Source: Lachnospiraceae bacterium (GTDB lineage Bacteria; Bacillota; Clostridia; Lachnospirales; Lachnospiraceae). Taken from it: a DNA stretch of 36,699 bases. The notes under the pieces are model-generated. The model ran no database searches. It was given only the letters and a program-made list of their open reading frames with translations, and had not been told where the DNA came from. Positions 24,094 to 33,070 of the stretch are shown here, one piece after another (within the stretch, counting starts at the first letter, position 1; each line of letters opens with the position of its first letter). Made by a program: the position numbers and the translations under genes. The stretch spans positions 1-36,699 of the forward strand of contig CAAFZP010000064.1 in NCBI GenBank assembly GCA_900767585.1, written 5' to 3'.

Positions 24094-26592
24094 TCACCGC
24101 ATCCGGAAGAAAACTGCCCCATCTTCATCGGTTCGCAATATACGTACATGTTCTGCTTCTAACCCTTCTACAACTTCCGTATGTGGATGCCCATAACGGT
24201 TGTTTTTTCCACAAGAAACCACTCCGTATTCGGCGTCTGCGTAAAGTGCAGTGCTATACGAATATTTTGATCCATGGTGTGGAAGTTTGATGCAGTCAAA
24301 CCGTCGTTTAGGTTCTCCCGACGTCGCGATATCTTTATTCGGAAATTTATTTCCACACTCTGCATATGCGGGAGTTTCCATCATGTCCTTCACCGCATCC
24401 GCATCCATATCTCCCGTAAAAAGAAGACACATGCACTCGGATTCATATGAAAAAGCGAGACTGGCTGCATTTTTATCCGCCGGATGGTACGAAGCTCCCG
24501 GATGAAGGCAGGTCAGCCAAAAACTCTCGTCATAAACCACATCCGTTTCCTGCATCCAGGAGATAGGAATTCCCGCATGATTGATTGCTTCTGCGAGTTC
24601 ATTCCACGCTTCATCCTCCTCGATATATGCCGAAAAGACGATCGTCTTTATCTGAATCTGGGCCAGATCCCCCATCTCAAGTATCTCTTGCAATCCATTG
24701 ATATGGTCTGCATCCGTATGCGTTATGAACCAATAATCCACGCGACACATGCCTTGCGCCTTTAGTGCCGGCAGTATCGTGTATGCACCTGCCTCAGACT
24801 GGCTTGTCGAACCACCATCAATCACAATATGGGTTCCTTTTTCCGACCGGATCAATATTCCATCACCCTGTCCAACATCCAGGAAACAGACCGCTTCTTT
24901 GCGTTGCATCTTCCATAGCGTACATTGCGCAAGGCATTCCATGCTGCAGAAAAACGCAGCACTCCATATACAATACCACACAATCTGCCTGTGTCCGAAA
25001 TATCTGCCTGTATATTTATAGATTGTCTCGCGTGCGCGCTTTCGCATATTCTTATGAAGTACACACATCAAAAGGAAAATACCTCCGTACCAGGCAAGCA
25101 TCTGTAACAGGCTCACGGTTCCGGTGCAAATAGTATTTCCGGGGAGTTTTAATGTTGCTTTGCAAAGCAGATCATATCCACGCAAAACCAGATTTCCGGG
25201 AAAGATTGCAAGTATCCCAAGTTTGATTGAAAAAGCAGAACATGCAATCCCTGCCCAGCCGCTCACAACCACGACCGTCATAAGAGGAATCGCAAGAAGG
25301 TTGACAATCCATGCATATGTCGAAATCGTATAATAGCATTTTGCAAGGACCGGCAGCATCATGCTGTTTAACGTCACGGAATACAAAAGACTTTGTACCA
25401 CTCTGAACCGGATCCGGTGCTTTTTTTCAAACTTTCGGAATCTTTGATTTCGATGCAGTTGTCGTAAGATATATCTTCCAAAAGCGACCCCCGCAATCGC
25501 CATATAGCTTAGCTGCACTCCTGTGTCAAGGATGCGGGCCGGATTGACGAGCAGCATACACAAAAGTGCAAGGCCCATCGAGGTCGGCATATCATAGTTT
25601 CGGCCCAGTATCTGCGCCACTATCGAGATAGCAAACATCCAGACTGCCCGTATCGTCGCCAGGCTCATGCCTGTAAAAATCCCATATCCCCATACAAAAA
25701 AAATCGCCAGCAACCCGGACGGAAGATACGGAAACCGCATTTTCCGAAGCAGTTTAAATATCAAAGTTCCGACCAGCGAGATGTGCAGCCCCGAAATTGC
25801 AAGCACATGGGCGATTCCACCAACCTGGTACAATCGCTTTGTTTCCTGTGTGATTTCTGTCTTGTCGCCCAATAAAATACCCGAAAATAAAGCTGCCGCT
25901 TCCTCCGGAAGCAGACAGGAAAGCCGCTGATCCAGCCGGCTGCGCAGTGAACAAAGTGCGCGTTTCCACCGGTATAACTCATGCATGCATTGCACGAATC
26001 GTCCTTTTTCCACGGAATCGCCAATCCTATGGATTTCCGGCTGATAAAAATATCCTGTCACGCCTCGCGCATAATAATAAACAGCAGACGGAAAAGCTCC
26101 CGGATTGGATTCTTTTTGAAACGTCATATAATCTCCTGTTACCTGTACGATATCCGAGATTGAGACATCCGGATTTTCCATTCCACGAATCAGGATCCGA
26201 CGTTTTTCAATCTGCTTGTAATCACTTTCAAGCACCTGCAATATATATGCATTCCCATCCTCTCCTACTATGATTCCTGCTGCATTACAGGTTTCCCGGG
26301 ATATCTCTTCTTTTTGATATGTTACAATTTGGTAGTCTGTTTCCTCATACGCAGTGATTTCCGCCGGGGTTTTTAACATCGCCGGTATACGAAAAAAAGC
26401 ATGGACAACTCCAAGCGCAATGCCTATCGGAATCATCCACATGCTTTTTTTCTTTTTATACATCATGAAATAGACAACAGCAAACACAAGCACAGCAAAC
26501 ACTATGCCTATCTGCTCCACCGTTTTTGTGTAAATGCCGATCACCTCTCCAAGTGCATACGCCAAAGCCACAAAAAATAATGGTCTTTTCAT
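24094..26592 (-). CDS. comEC: ComEC/Rec2 DNA-uptake channel
   Basis: An 832-residue protein of full family length. It has N-terminal membrane segments with the DUF4131-like region (about 1-200), the ComEC membrane domain (about 215-500, with GILLGDKTEI and LAISGLHISLVG), and a C-terminal metallo-beta-lactamase-like nuclease domain (about 560-830, with DVGQGDGILIRSEKGTHIVIDGG and the metal site THTDADHINGL). It imports single-stranded DNA across the membrane. AAGGAG precedes the ATG. It starts 11 bases after the GerMN gene, so it is co-transcribed with the kinase unit. Note the comEA gene lies 4 kb upstream instead of adjacent. Confidence 0.93.
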   Translation of the reverse strand: MKRPLFFVALAYALGEVIGIYTKTVEQIGIVFAVLVFAVVYFMMYKKKKSMWMIPIGIALGVVHAFFRIPAMLKTPAEITAYEETDYQIVTYQKEEISRETCNAAGIIVGEDGNAYILQVLESDYKQIEKRRILIRGMENPDVSISDIVQVTGDYMTFQKESNPGAFPSAVYYYARGVTGYFYQPEIHRIGDSVEKGRFVQCMHELYRWKRALCSLRSRLDQRLSCLLPEEAAALFSGILLGDKTEITQETKRLYQVGGIAHVLAISGLHISLVGTLIFKLLRKMRFPYLPSGLLAIFFVWGYGIFTGMSLATIRAVWMFAISIVAQILGRNYDMPTSMGLALLCMLLVNPARILDTGVQLSYMAIAGVAFGRYILRQLHRNQRFRKFEKKHRIRFRVVQSLLYSVTLNSMMLPVLAKCYYTISTYAWIVNLLAIPLMTVVVVSGWAGIACSAFSIKLGILAIFPGNLVLRGYDLLCKATLKLPGNTICTGTVSLLQMLAWYGGIFLLMCVLHKNMRKRARETIYKYTGRYFGHRQIVWYCIWSAAFFCSMECLAQCTLWKMQRKEAVCFLDVGQGDGILIRSEKGTHIVIDGGSTSQSEAGAYTILPALKAQGMCRVDYWFITHTDADHINGLQEILEMGDLAQIQIKTIVFSAYIEEDEAWNELAEAINHAGIPISWMQETDVVYDESFWLTCLHPGASYHPADKNAASLAFSYESECMCLLFTGDMDADAVKDMMETPAYAECGNKFPNKDIATSGEPKRRFDCIKLPHHGSKYSYSTALYADAEYGVVSCGKNNRYGHPHTEVVEGLEAEHVRILRTDEDGAVFFRMR

Positions 26593-26603
26593 AAATCTCC
26601 TTT

Positions 26604-27485
26604 TTAATTTTCTTTTTCTACAAAATCCGAATTGAACGAGAGCGGCTCGCTGATATCTGCCACATTTCTATATGTCTTTTCCAGCTCGCCATCTACAAGA
26701 ATTTGTACATTGTCGATGCCCGTCTGTGCGATAATGGAATCCACCAACGCATACAACGTCAGATCGGGTGTACTGTTTCCTATGCTATACAAAAATTCAC
26801 CTGATAAATCCAGATAACACGTAGTTCCATAAACAGACACCTGGTTCACTTTTGTATTCTGTGGCAAAACTCCCATTTTAACAAGTTCCCGTACGATAAG
26901 TTCCTGATCCGAAACCTGTGGTGCCGCAGTTTCTTTTACTACCACTTTTCTTAGCATCGTTCCCTGATCATCCGGTACATAGAGCGTAACATTTTCCTGA
27001 TTTAACGCCGGTTCCTCATAATCATAGTAATAAAAAGAAGACCTGCCAAACGATTGTTTTTCTTTTATTTCACCAAAAGAATCCTTCAACGAAAGGTCTA
27101 TCCCATCAATTGCTTCTAATTGAAACAATGTCTTCGTAACCGCTGCCATAAGCAGCATCGTATCTTCCGTCTGATAGTCTCCTTCTTTCAATGTCAGTTC
27201 CATTTGTACACTGCTATCTTCCGCTATCATATAAGTATACGATTCAATGCGGCTTTCCGGAAGTGTCATCAATTTTGTCATAACATCTTCCACACTCGTC
27301 GATAGGACATCCGGTGTTTTCAACTGATAATCCTCCGAAGCAAGAACAACCTGATTCTCTTTGACCTGGAATAAATGGATCATATTTTCTGACTGGGCAG
27401 GTTCCTTCGTCTCCTGTTTTTTTTCACATCCAGCCAGGCAGAAACACATCGCAAAAATCAGAGAGATTCGAATCCATCTTTTCAT
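26604..27485 (-). CDS. GerMN-domain lipoprotein
   Basis: A 293-residue exported lipoprotein: signal ending LAGC (Cys20), a region of unknown type (about 40-155) and a C-terminal GerMN domain (about 165-280; VTLYVPDDQG, LPQNTKVNQVSVYGTTCYLDLS, LTLYALVDSIIAQTGI). Bacillus GerM functions in spore assembly. Here the partner is a sensor kinase, because the gene overlaps the kinase stop (ATGA), as LpqB- or YycH-like accessory proteins do in other systems. A role in modulating the kinase is therefore inferred, not shown. Confidence 0.82.
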   Translation of the reverse strand: MKRWIRISLIFAMCFCLAGCEKKQETKEPAQSENMIHLFQVKENQVVLASEDYQLKTPDVLSTSVEDVMTKLMTLPESRIESYTYMIAEDSSVQMELTLKEGDYQTEDTMLLMAAVTKTLFQLEAIDGIDLSLKDSFGEIKEKQSFGRSSFYYYDYEEPALNQENVTLYVPDDQGTMLRKVVVKETAAPQVSDQELIVRELVKMGVLPQNTKVNQVSVYGTTCYLDLSGEFLYSIGNSTPDLTLYALVDSIIAQTGIDNVQILVDGELEKTYRNVADISEPLSFNSDFVEKEN

Positions 27486-28996
27486 GTTGTCTCCTCCTTC
27501 CCGGTATTGTCATTTTCTACTTCCAGTTTCAAAGGAATCCGAATTGTAAAGGTGGTGCCTTCTCCTGCCTCGCTATAAAGCCTTATAGAGCCTTTGTGCA
27601 TAACGATAACGCTTTTGGTAATCGCCAGGCCGAGTCCCGTACCGCCGGTATCTCTGCTCCGGGCTTTATCTACCCGATAGAAACGTTCAAAAACATGTTC
27701 CTTGCAATCATCCGGAATACCAACACCGGAATCTGCAACTTTCACATAGAAATTTCTGTGATCTGCATTCAATGTCACCTTCACCCAGCCATTGTCCACA
27801 TTATACTTCACTGCATTTTCTATAATATTTGTAAGTGCCAGGCTCAATTTCACTTCATCCACATAAGCAACCACATCTCTGTAACTCTCATAAGTAATCT
27901 GAATGCCCCTGCTTTTTGCAATCGGCGTCACGCGCTTAAGGATAACTTCAAGAAGCTCATTGATATTGATTTCCTCCAGATTCATGGCAGATGATTTTTT
28001 ATCCATCTTCACAAGTGTCAGAAGATCTGTAATAATCTTGCTTTCCCGGTCAATCTCTTCCACAATGTCTGTCATGAATTCTTTATACATTGCAAGATCT
28101 GCCGATTCATTCTGGATCAGAGAATCCGCAAGTACTTTCATGGAAGTAATTGGTGTTTTCAGTTCATGTGATACATTCGACACAAACTCCTGTCTGGTCG
28201 AGTCGATCACCATCAGTTTGGAAATCGTCGTGTTATATCGTTCTGTCAGCTGCTTAAACTCCTTAAATCCACGTACCGGGATTTTCTTCTCCAGCTGTCC
28301 TTCCCCTGCGATCTCCATCTGATGATTGATCCGTTTAATACCACGCGCACACGCATTTCCTATCGCATATGCTGCACATACGCACATCATCATAATACAT
28401 ATAAACGACAGCCAGTTTCGGCGCTCCACACGTTTTTCCACCACTTCGATACTGTCCGTAGATGCCTGTATGATCAGAACGCCCAATATCTGATCTCCTT
28501 TTTTTACTGCAGTCATATACAAAAGATATCCATCTTTTTTCAGCATCCTGTCAACGCTTTGTCCGCGCATAACAGAAATCACATCCGCATTTATGATCTG
28601 TGCGTCGTCCCGGTTTCCATATGTATCTTTCGCAATCGAGTAATCCCTGTTTACAACCAAAACTCTTCCGTAGAGTGCTGTTGCGACACTCTCCAGCTGC
28701 AGACTTAAATCAAGCGGATCTGTAATAGACATATCATTTTCGGACAGGTTTTTTTCAAGATATGCCGCCTGCGAAATGACATTTTTCTCCAATTGTTCCT
28801 GGTACCGCTGTTTATAAAGGCGGCTGGACAGCAAAGAATACGCAAGCAATACACCTGCGCACAAAAAAACAATCCACACTGTCACAAAGCTTCGCAGGCT
28901 GATACCCATATGCTTATGTTCTTTCTTTTCTGCCTGCTCCCGCTTTTTTAATTTCTTCTTTTCTTTTTTCTGCTCAACTATGTCTTTTTCCTTCAT
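27482..28996 (-). CDS. Membrane sensor histidine kinase
   Basis: A 504-residue kinase with a Lys/Glu-rich cytoplasmic start, membrane helices at about 34-56 and 194-216, and an outer sensing domain of about 135 residues between them. A HAMP linker follows, then the H box with the phosphorylated His277 (FVSNVSHELKTPI), N box (NIIENAVKYN, Asn394), G1 (DSGVGIP) and G2 (GTGLGLA). This resembles WalK/PhoR-type kinases, though no PAS domain is obvious. The likely partner is the OmpR-type regulator at 30109-30795, now separated by the antisense adenosine deaminase gene. Own promoter at 29033-29061. The stop overlaps the next gene. Confidence 0.93.
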   Translation of the reverse strand: MKEKDIVEQKKEKKKLKKREQAEKKEHKHMGISLRSFVTVWIVFLCAGVLLAYSLLSSRLYKQRYQEQLEKNVISQAAYLEKNLSENDMSITDPLDLSLQLESVATALYGRVLVVNRDYSIAKDTYGNRDDAQIINADVISVMRGQSVDRMLKKDGYLLYMTAVKKGDQILGVLIIQASTDSIEVVEKRVERRNWLSFICIMMMCVCAAYAIGNACARGIKRINHQMEIAGEGQLEKKIPVRGFKEFKQLTERYNTTISKLMVIDSTRQEFVSNVSHELKTPITSMKVLADSLIQNESADLAMYKEFMTDIVEEIDRESKIITDLLTLVKMDKKSSAMNLEEININELLEVILKRVTPIAKSRGIQITYESYRDVVAYVDEVKLSLALTNIIENAVKYNVDNGWVKVTLNADHRNFYVKVADSGVGIPDDCKEHVFERFYRVDKARSRDTGGTGLGLAITKSVIVMHKGSIRLYSEAGEGTTFTIRIPLKLEVENDNTGKEETT

Positions 28997-29032
28997 GACT
29001 CTCGTTTTCCGTCCTTGTCATAGAATATAACT

Positions 29033-29061
29033 ACTATAACACACCCTATCTTTTGCTTCAA
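29033..29061 (-). promoter_or_regulatory. Promoter of the kinase-GerMN-comEC unit
   Basis: On the minus strand: -35 TTGAAG (29056-29061), 17-base spacer, -10 TATAGT (29033-29038). Its -35 is only 5 bases from the -35 of the divergent adenosine deaminase promoter. Confidence 0.68.
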
Positions 29062-29066
29062 GACAC

Positions 29067-29095
29067 TTGTACATTCCTGTCAGAATTGATATGAT
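29067..29095 (+). promoter_or_regulatory. Promoter of the adenosine deaminase gene
   Basis: -35 TTGTAC (29067-29072), 17-base spacer, -10 TATGAT (29090-29095). A TTGACA further down has no matching -10. Confidence 0.6.
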
Positions 29096-29143
29096 AGTAA
29101 AAGAGATTGACATACACTTACCATTTCCGCAGGAGGAACACTT

Positions 29144-30112
29144 ATGGATTTTGAACCGGTTACAATGCCAAAAATCGATTTGCACTGCCATTTAGACGGC
29201 TCTTTAAGCCGCAGTTTTATTATGCACACACTATCGCTTTCGAACCTGGATCAGGCGGAACTCACCGCACCCGAAAACTGCACATCCCTGGCCGAATACC
29301 TGACCCGTTTTCATCTTCCGGTCTCCTGCCTGCAGACAAAAGAACATATCCGCGATGCGGTCGTCGACGTCGTAAAACAGGCTGCCGCCGAAAATGTACG
29401 CTATATGGAAATCCGGTTTGCACCTGCTTTGAGTGTGAATGACTCGCTCACTTTACCAGATGTAATCCAGGCCGCCATATACGGATGCCAAAAAGCATTT
29501 GACCGTTATGGAGTCTTTACAAATTTAATTTTATGTGCTATGCGTCACCATAGTTTGGAGCAGAATCTGCAGGTACTGAAGTATACAAAAGAATTCCTCG
29601 GAACAGGTGTCTGCGCTCTTGATCTGGCCGGTGATGAGGCCGGTTTTCCAAACGAGGAATTCAAAGAATTGTTTCAGGAAGCCAACCGCCTTTGTGTTCC
29701 TTTTACAATCCACTCGGGTGAATGTGGACGGGCAAAAAATGTTGCGCTCGCGCTTGCATACGGTGCAAGACGTGTCGGACACGGCATCGCATGCTGTAAC
29801 GACGCGGAGCTTCTTTCCGCTTGTAAAAAAGCGCGCCTCGGATTCGAGCTATGCCCGACTTCCAACTTTCAGACAAAAGCAGTGACCAAAAAAGAAGTCT
29901 ACCCGCTCCGTGCATTTTTAGATTATGGCATTCTGGCAACTGTCAATACAGACAACCGCACAGTCAGCCATACAACCTGCACAAATGAATATCAATTTGC
30001 TCTTTCCGGTCTGGGGATAAAAAAAGAAGATCTCCGCACGCTCTATCGAAACAGTGTGGAAATCTCCTTTGCGGATGATTCTGTTAAAAACCAGCTTTTT
30101 TATCTTTGTTAG
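29144..30112 (+). CDS. add: Adenosine deaminase
   Basis: A 322-residue amidohydrolase converting adenosine (or deoxyadenosine) to inosine in purine salvage. Metal and catalytic residues are all visible: DLHCHLDGS (zinc histidines near residue 15), HSGECG (zinc His and catalytic Glu), RVGHGI (His) and NTDNR (zinc Asp). The last motif has Asn after Asp, where mammalian enzymes have DD; many bacterial members show the same NTDNR (from memory). AGGAGG precedes the ATG. It is inserted in the opposite direction between a response regulator and a kinase gene, and its stop overlaps the regulator stop by four bases with no terminator between them. Confidence 0.92.
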   Translation: MDFEPVTMPKIDLHCHLDGSLSRSFIMHTLSLSNLDQAELTAPENCTSLAEYLTRFHLPVSCLQTKEHIRDAVVDVVKQAAAENVRYMEIRFAPALSVNDSLTLPDVIQAAIYGCQKAFDRYGVFTNLILCAMRHHSLEQNLQVLKYTKEFLGTGVCALDLAGDEAGFPNEEFKELFQEANRLCVPFTIHSGECGRAKNVALALAYGARRVGHGIACCNDAELLSACKKARLGFELCPTSNFQTKAVTKKEVYPLRAFLDYGILATVNTDNRTVSHTTCTNEYQFALSGLGIKKEDLRTLYRNSVEISFADDSVKNQLFYLC

Positions 30113-30795
30113 TCGTGGAAATAATATCCCACGCCCCATTTTGTATGAATATATTTTGGATCGGCAGGTGTTGCTTCTATCTTTTCACGCAAACGCCTTA
30201 CATGTACATCCACCGTTCTCGCATCTCCAGGATAAGACGCGCCCCAGATTGTCTTCAGAAGCTGCTCTCTGGAATATACTTTGTTTGGATTTGACACAAG
30301 CAGATATACCAGCTCAAACTCTTTTGCAGTCAGGTTTACTTCCTTGTCATCAATATAAACACGCCGGCTGTCCACATCAATTTTTAAGCCCTTTGTCTCA
30401 ATTACTTTTTGATTTTCCTGTTCCGGAGCGGCCTTTCCATTTCTACGGAAAATCGCCTTCATCCGTGCTTTCACTTCCAGAATATTGAATGGTTTGGTTA
30501 TGTAATCATCTGCTCCGTATTCAAGTCCCAGGATCTTATCCATATCCTCGCCTTTTGCAGTGAGCATGATAATCGGAACATCCGAAAATTCCCGAATCAT
30601 CTGGCAGACTTCCAAGCCGCTGTGCCCAGGAAGCATGATGTCAAGAAGAATCATGTCATAATGATTTGCCTTTGCAAGTTCCAGCGCTTCCTCTCCGTCA
30701 TATGCAGCGTCGACATGCATATCATCCTGTTCCAGGCTGAATTTAATACCTTTCACGATTGACTTTTCATCATCTACCACCAAAATCTTTTTCAT
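30109..30795 (-). CDS. OmpR-family response regulator
   Basis: A 228-residue regulator with a receiver domain (1-115: acidic pocket DDE at 8-10, phosphorylated Asp52 in ILLDIMLPG, Lys101 in TKPF) and a winged-helix DNA-binding domain (about 130-228, with LTAKEFELVYLLVSNPNKVYSR cut at its end by TVDVHVRRLREKI). WalR/PhoP-like. GAGGTG precedes the ATG. It begins 10 bases after the comEA stop, so the two share a transcript from the comEA promoter. The kinase is encoded beyond the convergent adenosine deaminase gene. Confidence 0.93.
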   Translation of the reverse strand: MKKILVVDDEKSIVKGIKFSLEQDDMHVDAAYDGEEALELAKANHYDMILLDIMLPGHSGLEVCQMIREFSDVPIIMLTAKGEDMDKILGLEYGADDYITKPFNILEVKARMKAIFRRNGKAAPEQENQKVIETKGLKIDVDSRRVYIDDKEVNLTAKEFELVYLLVSNPNKVYSREQLLKTIWGASYPGDARTVDVHVRRLREKIEATPADPKYIHTKWGVGYYFHD

Positions 30796-30805
30796 TCTTT
30801 ACACC

Positions 30806-31459
30806 TCATCCTACAATAATCAAATCTTTTATTTTATTATATACGCCCTCTTTAATTCCATCGATGTTCATCAATTCTTCTGCGTTATGGAAATTCCCCC
30901 GGGCTTCTCTATATGCGATAATCGCATCTGCCTTGCTCTCGCCGATTCCGGGAAGCGTCATCAATTCTTCTTTTGTCGCGGTATTGATATTTACTTTCCC
31001 TGAATCCGCCTGCACAGCTCCGTCCTGATTCTGAACAGGCAGCTCGCCTGTTTCCCATGACATTCCGGCAGTTTCCTCTTTTGTCGGAATATAAATCCGC
31101 TCCCCGGACGTTACCGGTTGCGCGAGATTCACATACATCGGATCTGCATCCTCCGTGAAACCTCCGGCCATCTGCACTGCCGTCTCTTTTATCGCATCCG
31201 GTGAAACATAATACACACCTGCATGGTTTACGGCACCACATACATATACTGCAACCTGCAAAGCTTCTGTTGTCTGTTCCGATTCTGTTTCTTCCTCTGA
31301 CTGCGACGGTATCGCTCCGGCATCATCTTCTGTCTTTGCCTGCCCGGTTGTCTCCACCGGTCTTTCCGTAGATAAAAGCGTATCTTTTTCACTACATCCG
31401 CCAAACAGGCATATACAGATAATTCCAATACCTATCATCCATTTTTTTATATTATGCAA
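30806..31459 (-). CDS. comEA: ComEA-like helix-hairpin-helix DNA-binding lipoprotein
   Basis: A 217-residue exported DNA receptor. The start is a TTG at 31457-31459 with AAGGGAG eight bases upstream. The signal ends LFGGC (Cys22), so the protein seems lipid-anchored rather than held by a membrane helix. An acidic Glu/Ser/Thr linker (about 30-65) precedes an SLBB domain (about 66-130) and a C-terminal double helix-hairpin-helix (about 153-215: VNINTATKEELMTLPGIGES and NAEELMNIDGIKEGVYNKI). ComEA binds double-stranded DNA outside the cell and hands it to ComEC. First gene, ahead of the response regulator. Confidence 0.9.
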   Translation of the reverse strand: MHNIKKWMIGIGIICICLFGGCSEKDTLLSTERPVETTGQAKTEDDAGAIPSQSEEETESEQTTEALQVAVYVCGAVNHAGVYYVSPDAIKETAVQMAGGFTEDADPMYVNLAQPVTSGERIYIPTKEETAGMSWETGELPVQNQDGAVQADSGKVNINTATKEELMTLPGIGESKADAIIAYREARGNFHNAEELMNIDGIKEGVYNKIKDLIIVG

Positions 31460-31523
31460 ATAAAATACTCCCTTCTTATATCAAAGTCTGGTATTCCATA
31501 ATGCATAATCAAGACATATGCTT

Positions 31524-31552
31524 ATTGTACCGAACTTACATCTGAAATACAA
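31524..31552 (-). promoter_or_regulatory. Promoter of comEA and response regulator
   Basis: On the minus strand: -35 TTGTAT (31547-31552), 17-base spacer, -10 TACAAT (31524-31529). Leader about 60 bases. Confidence 0.7.
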
Positions 31553-31574
31553 TAGGCGTTTTCACGAAAAAAAA

Positions 31575-32015
31575 TCACTTCTCCCATTGAAAAATGATAA
31601 AACCGACTACAGACACCAGGATTCCAACGAGCTTTGTCCACTGAAAGACTGCTTTTTCCACGCCGAACAATCCCAAAAGCTCAATCAGATACGCAATCAG
31701 AAGCTGAGAGATGACGATCAGCAGCACCGCTTTCGCAGGGCCAAGGCCCGCCATTGCCGTGATGACTGTCCATGTGATAAACGCGCCGATGATACCACCA
31801 AGCAGCATGTATTTGTGGTCTACCTGGGCAAGCGACAAAATCCCCGCCTGTTTCCGTTCGAATATTGCCCACAGAAACATCGCAGTCAAAAAACCGGAGA
31901 ATGCCACCCACGCGGAAGCAAGCCATGTCGATGTCTGTTTTGTAACACCTGTATTAAACACGCCCTGGACACTCATCAGAGCACCGGATATCAATGCGAC
32001 TATAATTCCCCACAT
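31575..32015 (-). CDS. Small DMT-family transporter (YdcZ/DUF606 type)
   Basis: A 146-residue protein of about five membrane helices with little between them (WGIIVALISGALMSVQGVF at the start, GGIIGAFITWTVITAMAGLG and AVLLIVISQLLIAYLIELLG in the middle). It is of the short DUF606 type, which forms dimers from half-size units. Substrate unknown. The ATG at 32013-32015 uses the GGAGG at 32025-32029, which is locked in the 3' arm of the hairpin at 32019-32057. No clear promoter of its own was found, so it may depend on read-through from the arg genes, which would fit an amino-acid-related substrate; that is speculative. Confidence 0.88.
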   Translation of the reverse strand: MWGIIVALISGALMSVQGVFNTGVTKQTSTWLASAWVAFSGFLTAMFLWAIFERKQAGILSLAQVDHKYMLLGGIIGAFITWTVITAMAGLGPAKAVLLIVISQLLIAYLIELLGLFGVEKAVFQWTKLVGILVSVVGFIIFQWEK

Positions 32016-32057
32016 AAAAAACTACCTCCATAAATCAGTTATTTACAGAGGTAGTTT
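32016..32057 (-). terminator. Hairpin acting as arg-operon terminator and ribosome-site lock of the transporter gene
   Basis: Perfect 10-bp arms 32019-32028 and 32048-32057 (AAACTACCTC/GAGGTAGTTT), with an inner 5-bp stem TAAAT/ATTTA. On the minus strand the stem is followed by a run of T bases, as in a terminator. The same 3' arm contains the transporter Shine-Dalgarno (32025-32029), and the start codon is directly behind the T run. Confidence 0.75.
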
Positions 32058-32160
32058 GTATCATTTTCATGAAATTCATTCGTTTTTTCGCATCCGGTCT
32101 TCCGCATATCGCGATTGATTCCCGTCCAGTTGCCTGACCATATATTCCGGTATCTGCGTC

Positions 32161-33051
32161 CTAGAACAATGGCTCCTTTAAAATTGCAGTACCGATACCT
32201 TTCTGTGTGAAGAACTCCAGAAGCAGGCAATGTTCCACACGTCCATCGAGCATATGCACACGAGAGACACCGTTTTTCATTGCTTCGATGCAGTTCGTGA
32301 GTTTCGGAAGCATACCACCGCCGACAACTCCGTTGTCGATAAATTCCTGTGCTTCGTTGATATCCATCTCGGAGATCAGCGTAGACTTGTCGGTCGGATC
32401 AACAAATACTCCTTCGATATCGGTCAGGAATACGAGCTTTTCTGCATGGATAGCAGTTGCGATTGCACAGGCGGCATCATCGGCATTGATATTGTAGCCA
32501 TGATAATCGTCGATACCAAGTCCGATCGGTGCGATAACCGGGATGAAATCATTTTCGATCAGGGTATCGAGAATCTTATGGTCTGAGGATACCACTTCCC
32601 CGACATAACCGATATCTTTGCCGCCGGAAAGTTTCTTGCGCACCTTCAGAAGTCCGGCATCTTTTCCACTGATACCGACTGCCTTCAGGCCAAGTTTCTG
32701 CATCATGGACACGAGGCTCTTGTTGACTTTGGAAAGCACCATCTCAGCGACATCGAGCGTCTCTTCGTCCGTCACACGCAGGCCATTTACAAACTCGGAT
32801 TCTTTGCCAAGTTTCTTCAACCAGGCACTGATTTCCTTGCCTCCACCGTGTACGATGATCGGCTCCATGCCAATCAGTTTCAAAAGTGCAACATCTTTGA
32901 TTACATTATATTTTAAATTCTCATCGACCATAGCACTACCGCCATATTTGACAACAACACGTGTGCCATTGAATTTCTGTATGTACGGAAGCGCCTCAAT
33001 CAGTGTCTGCGCTTTCGCAAGTATCATATCCATAGAGTCATTATTTACCAT
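32161..33051 (-). CDS. argB: N-acetylglutamate kinase
   Basis: A 296-residue amino-acid kinase, catalysing the second step of arginine synthesis. Visible: the phosphate-binding VVKYGGSAM near residue 30, IVHGGGKEIS near residue 65 and the C-terminal GGMLPKLTNCIEAMKNGV loop. An N-terminal extension of about 20 residues (ILAKAQTLIEALPYIQKF) matches the arginine-sensitive hexameric type, which needs this helix to join dimers, so feedback inhibition is likely. GGAGG lies 8 bases before the ATG at 33049-33051; a frame to 33090 is longer but unsupported. It follows argJ with a 116-base gap that holds a hairpin. Confidence 0.95.
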   Translation of the reverse strand: MVNNDSMDMILAKAQTLIEALPYIQKFNGTRVVVKYGGSAMVDENLKYNVIKDVALLKLIGMEPIIVHGGGKEISAWLKKLGKESEFVNGLRVTDEETLDVAEMVLSKVNKSLVSMMQKLGLKAVGISGKDAGLLKVRKKLSGGKDIGYVGEVVSSDHKILDTLIENDFIPVIAPIGLGIDDYHGYNINADDAACAIATAIHAEKLVFLTDIEGVFVDPTDKSTLISEMDINEAQEFIDNGVVGGGMLPKLTNCIEAMKNGVSRVHMLDGRVEHCLLLEFFTQKGIGTAILKEPLF

Positions 33052-33070
33052 CTTGTTTTCCTCCGTTTTT

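Noticed and set aside
32085..32161. Short minus-strand frame after argB (MVRQLDGNQSRYAEDRMRKN...)
   Set aside because: It reads somewhat like protein but has only 21 codons from its ATG, a poor ribosome site and no recognised relative; too weak to list as a gene.
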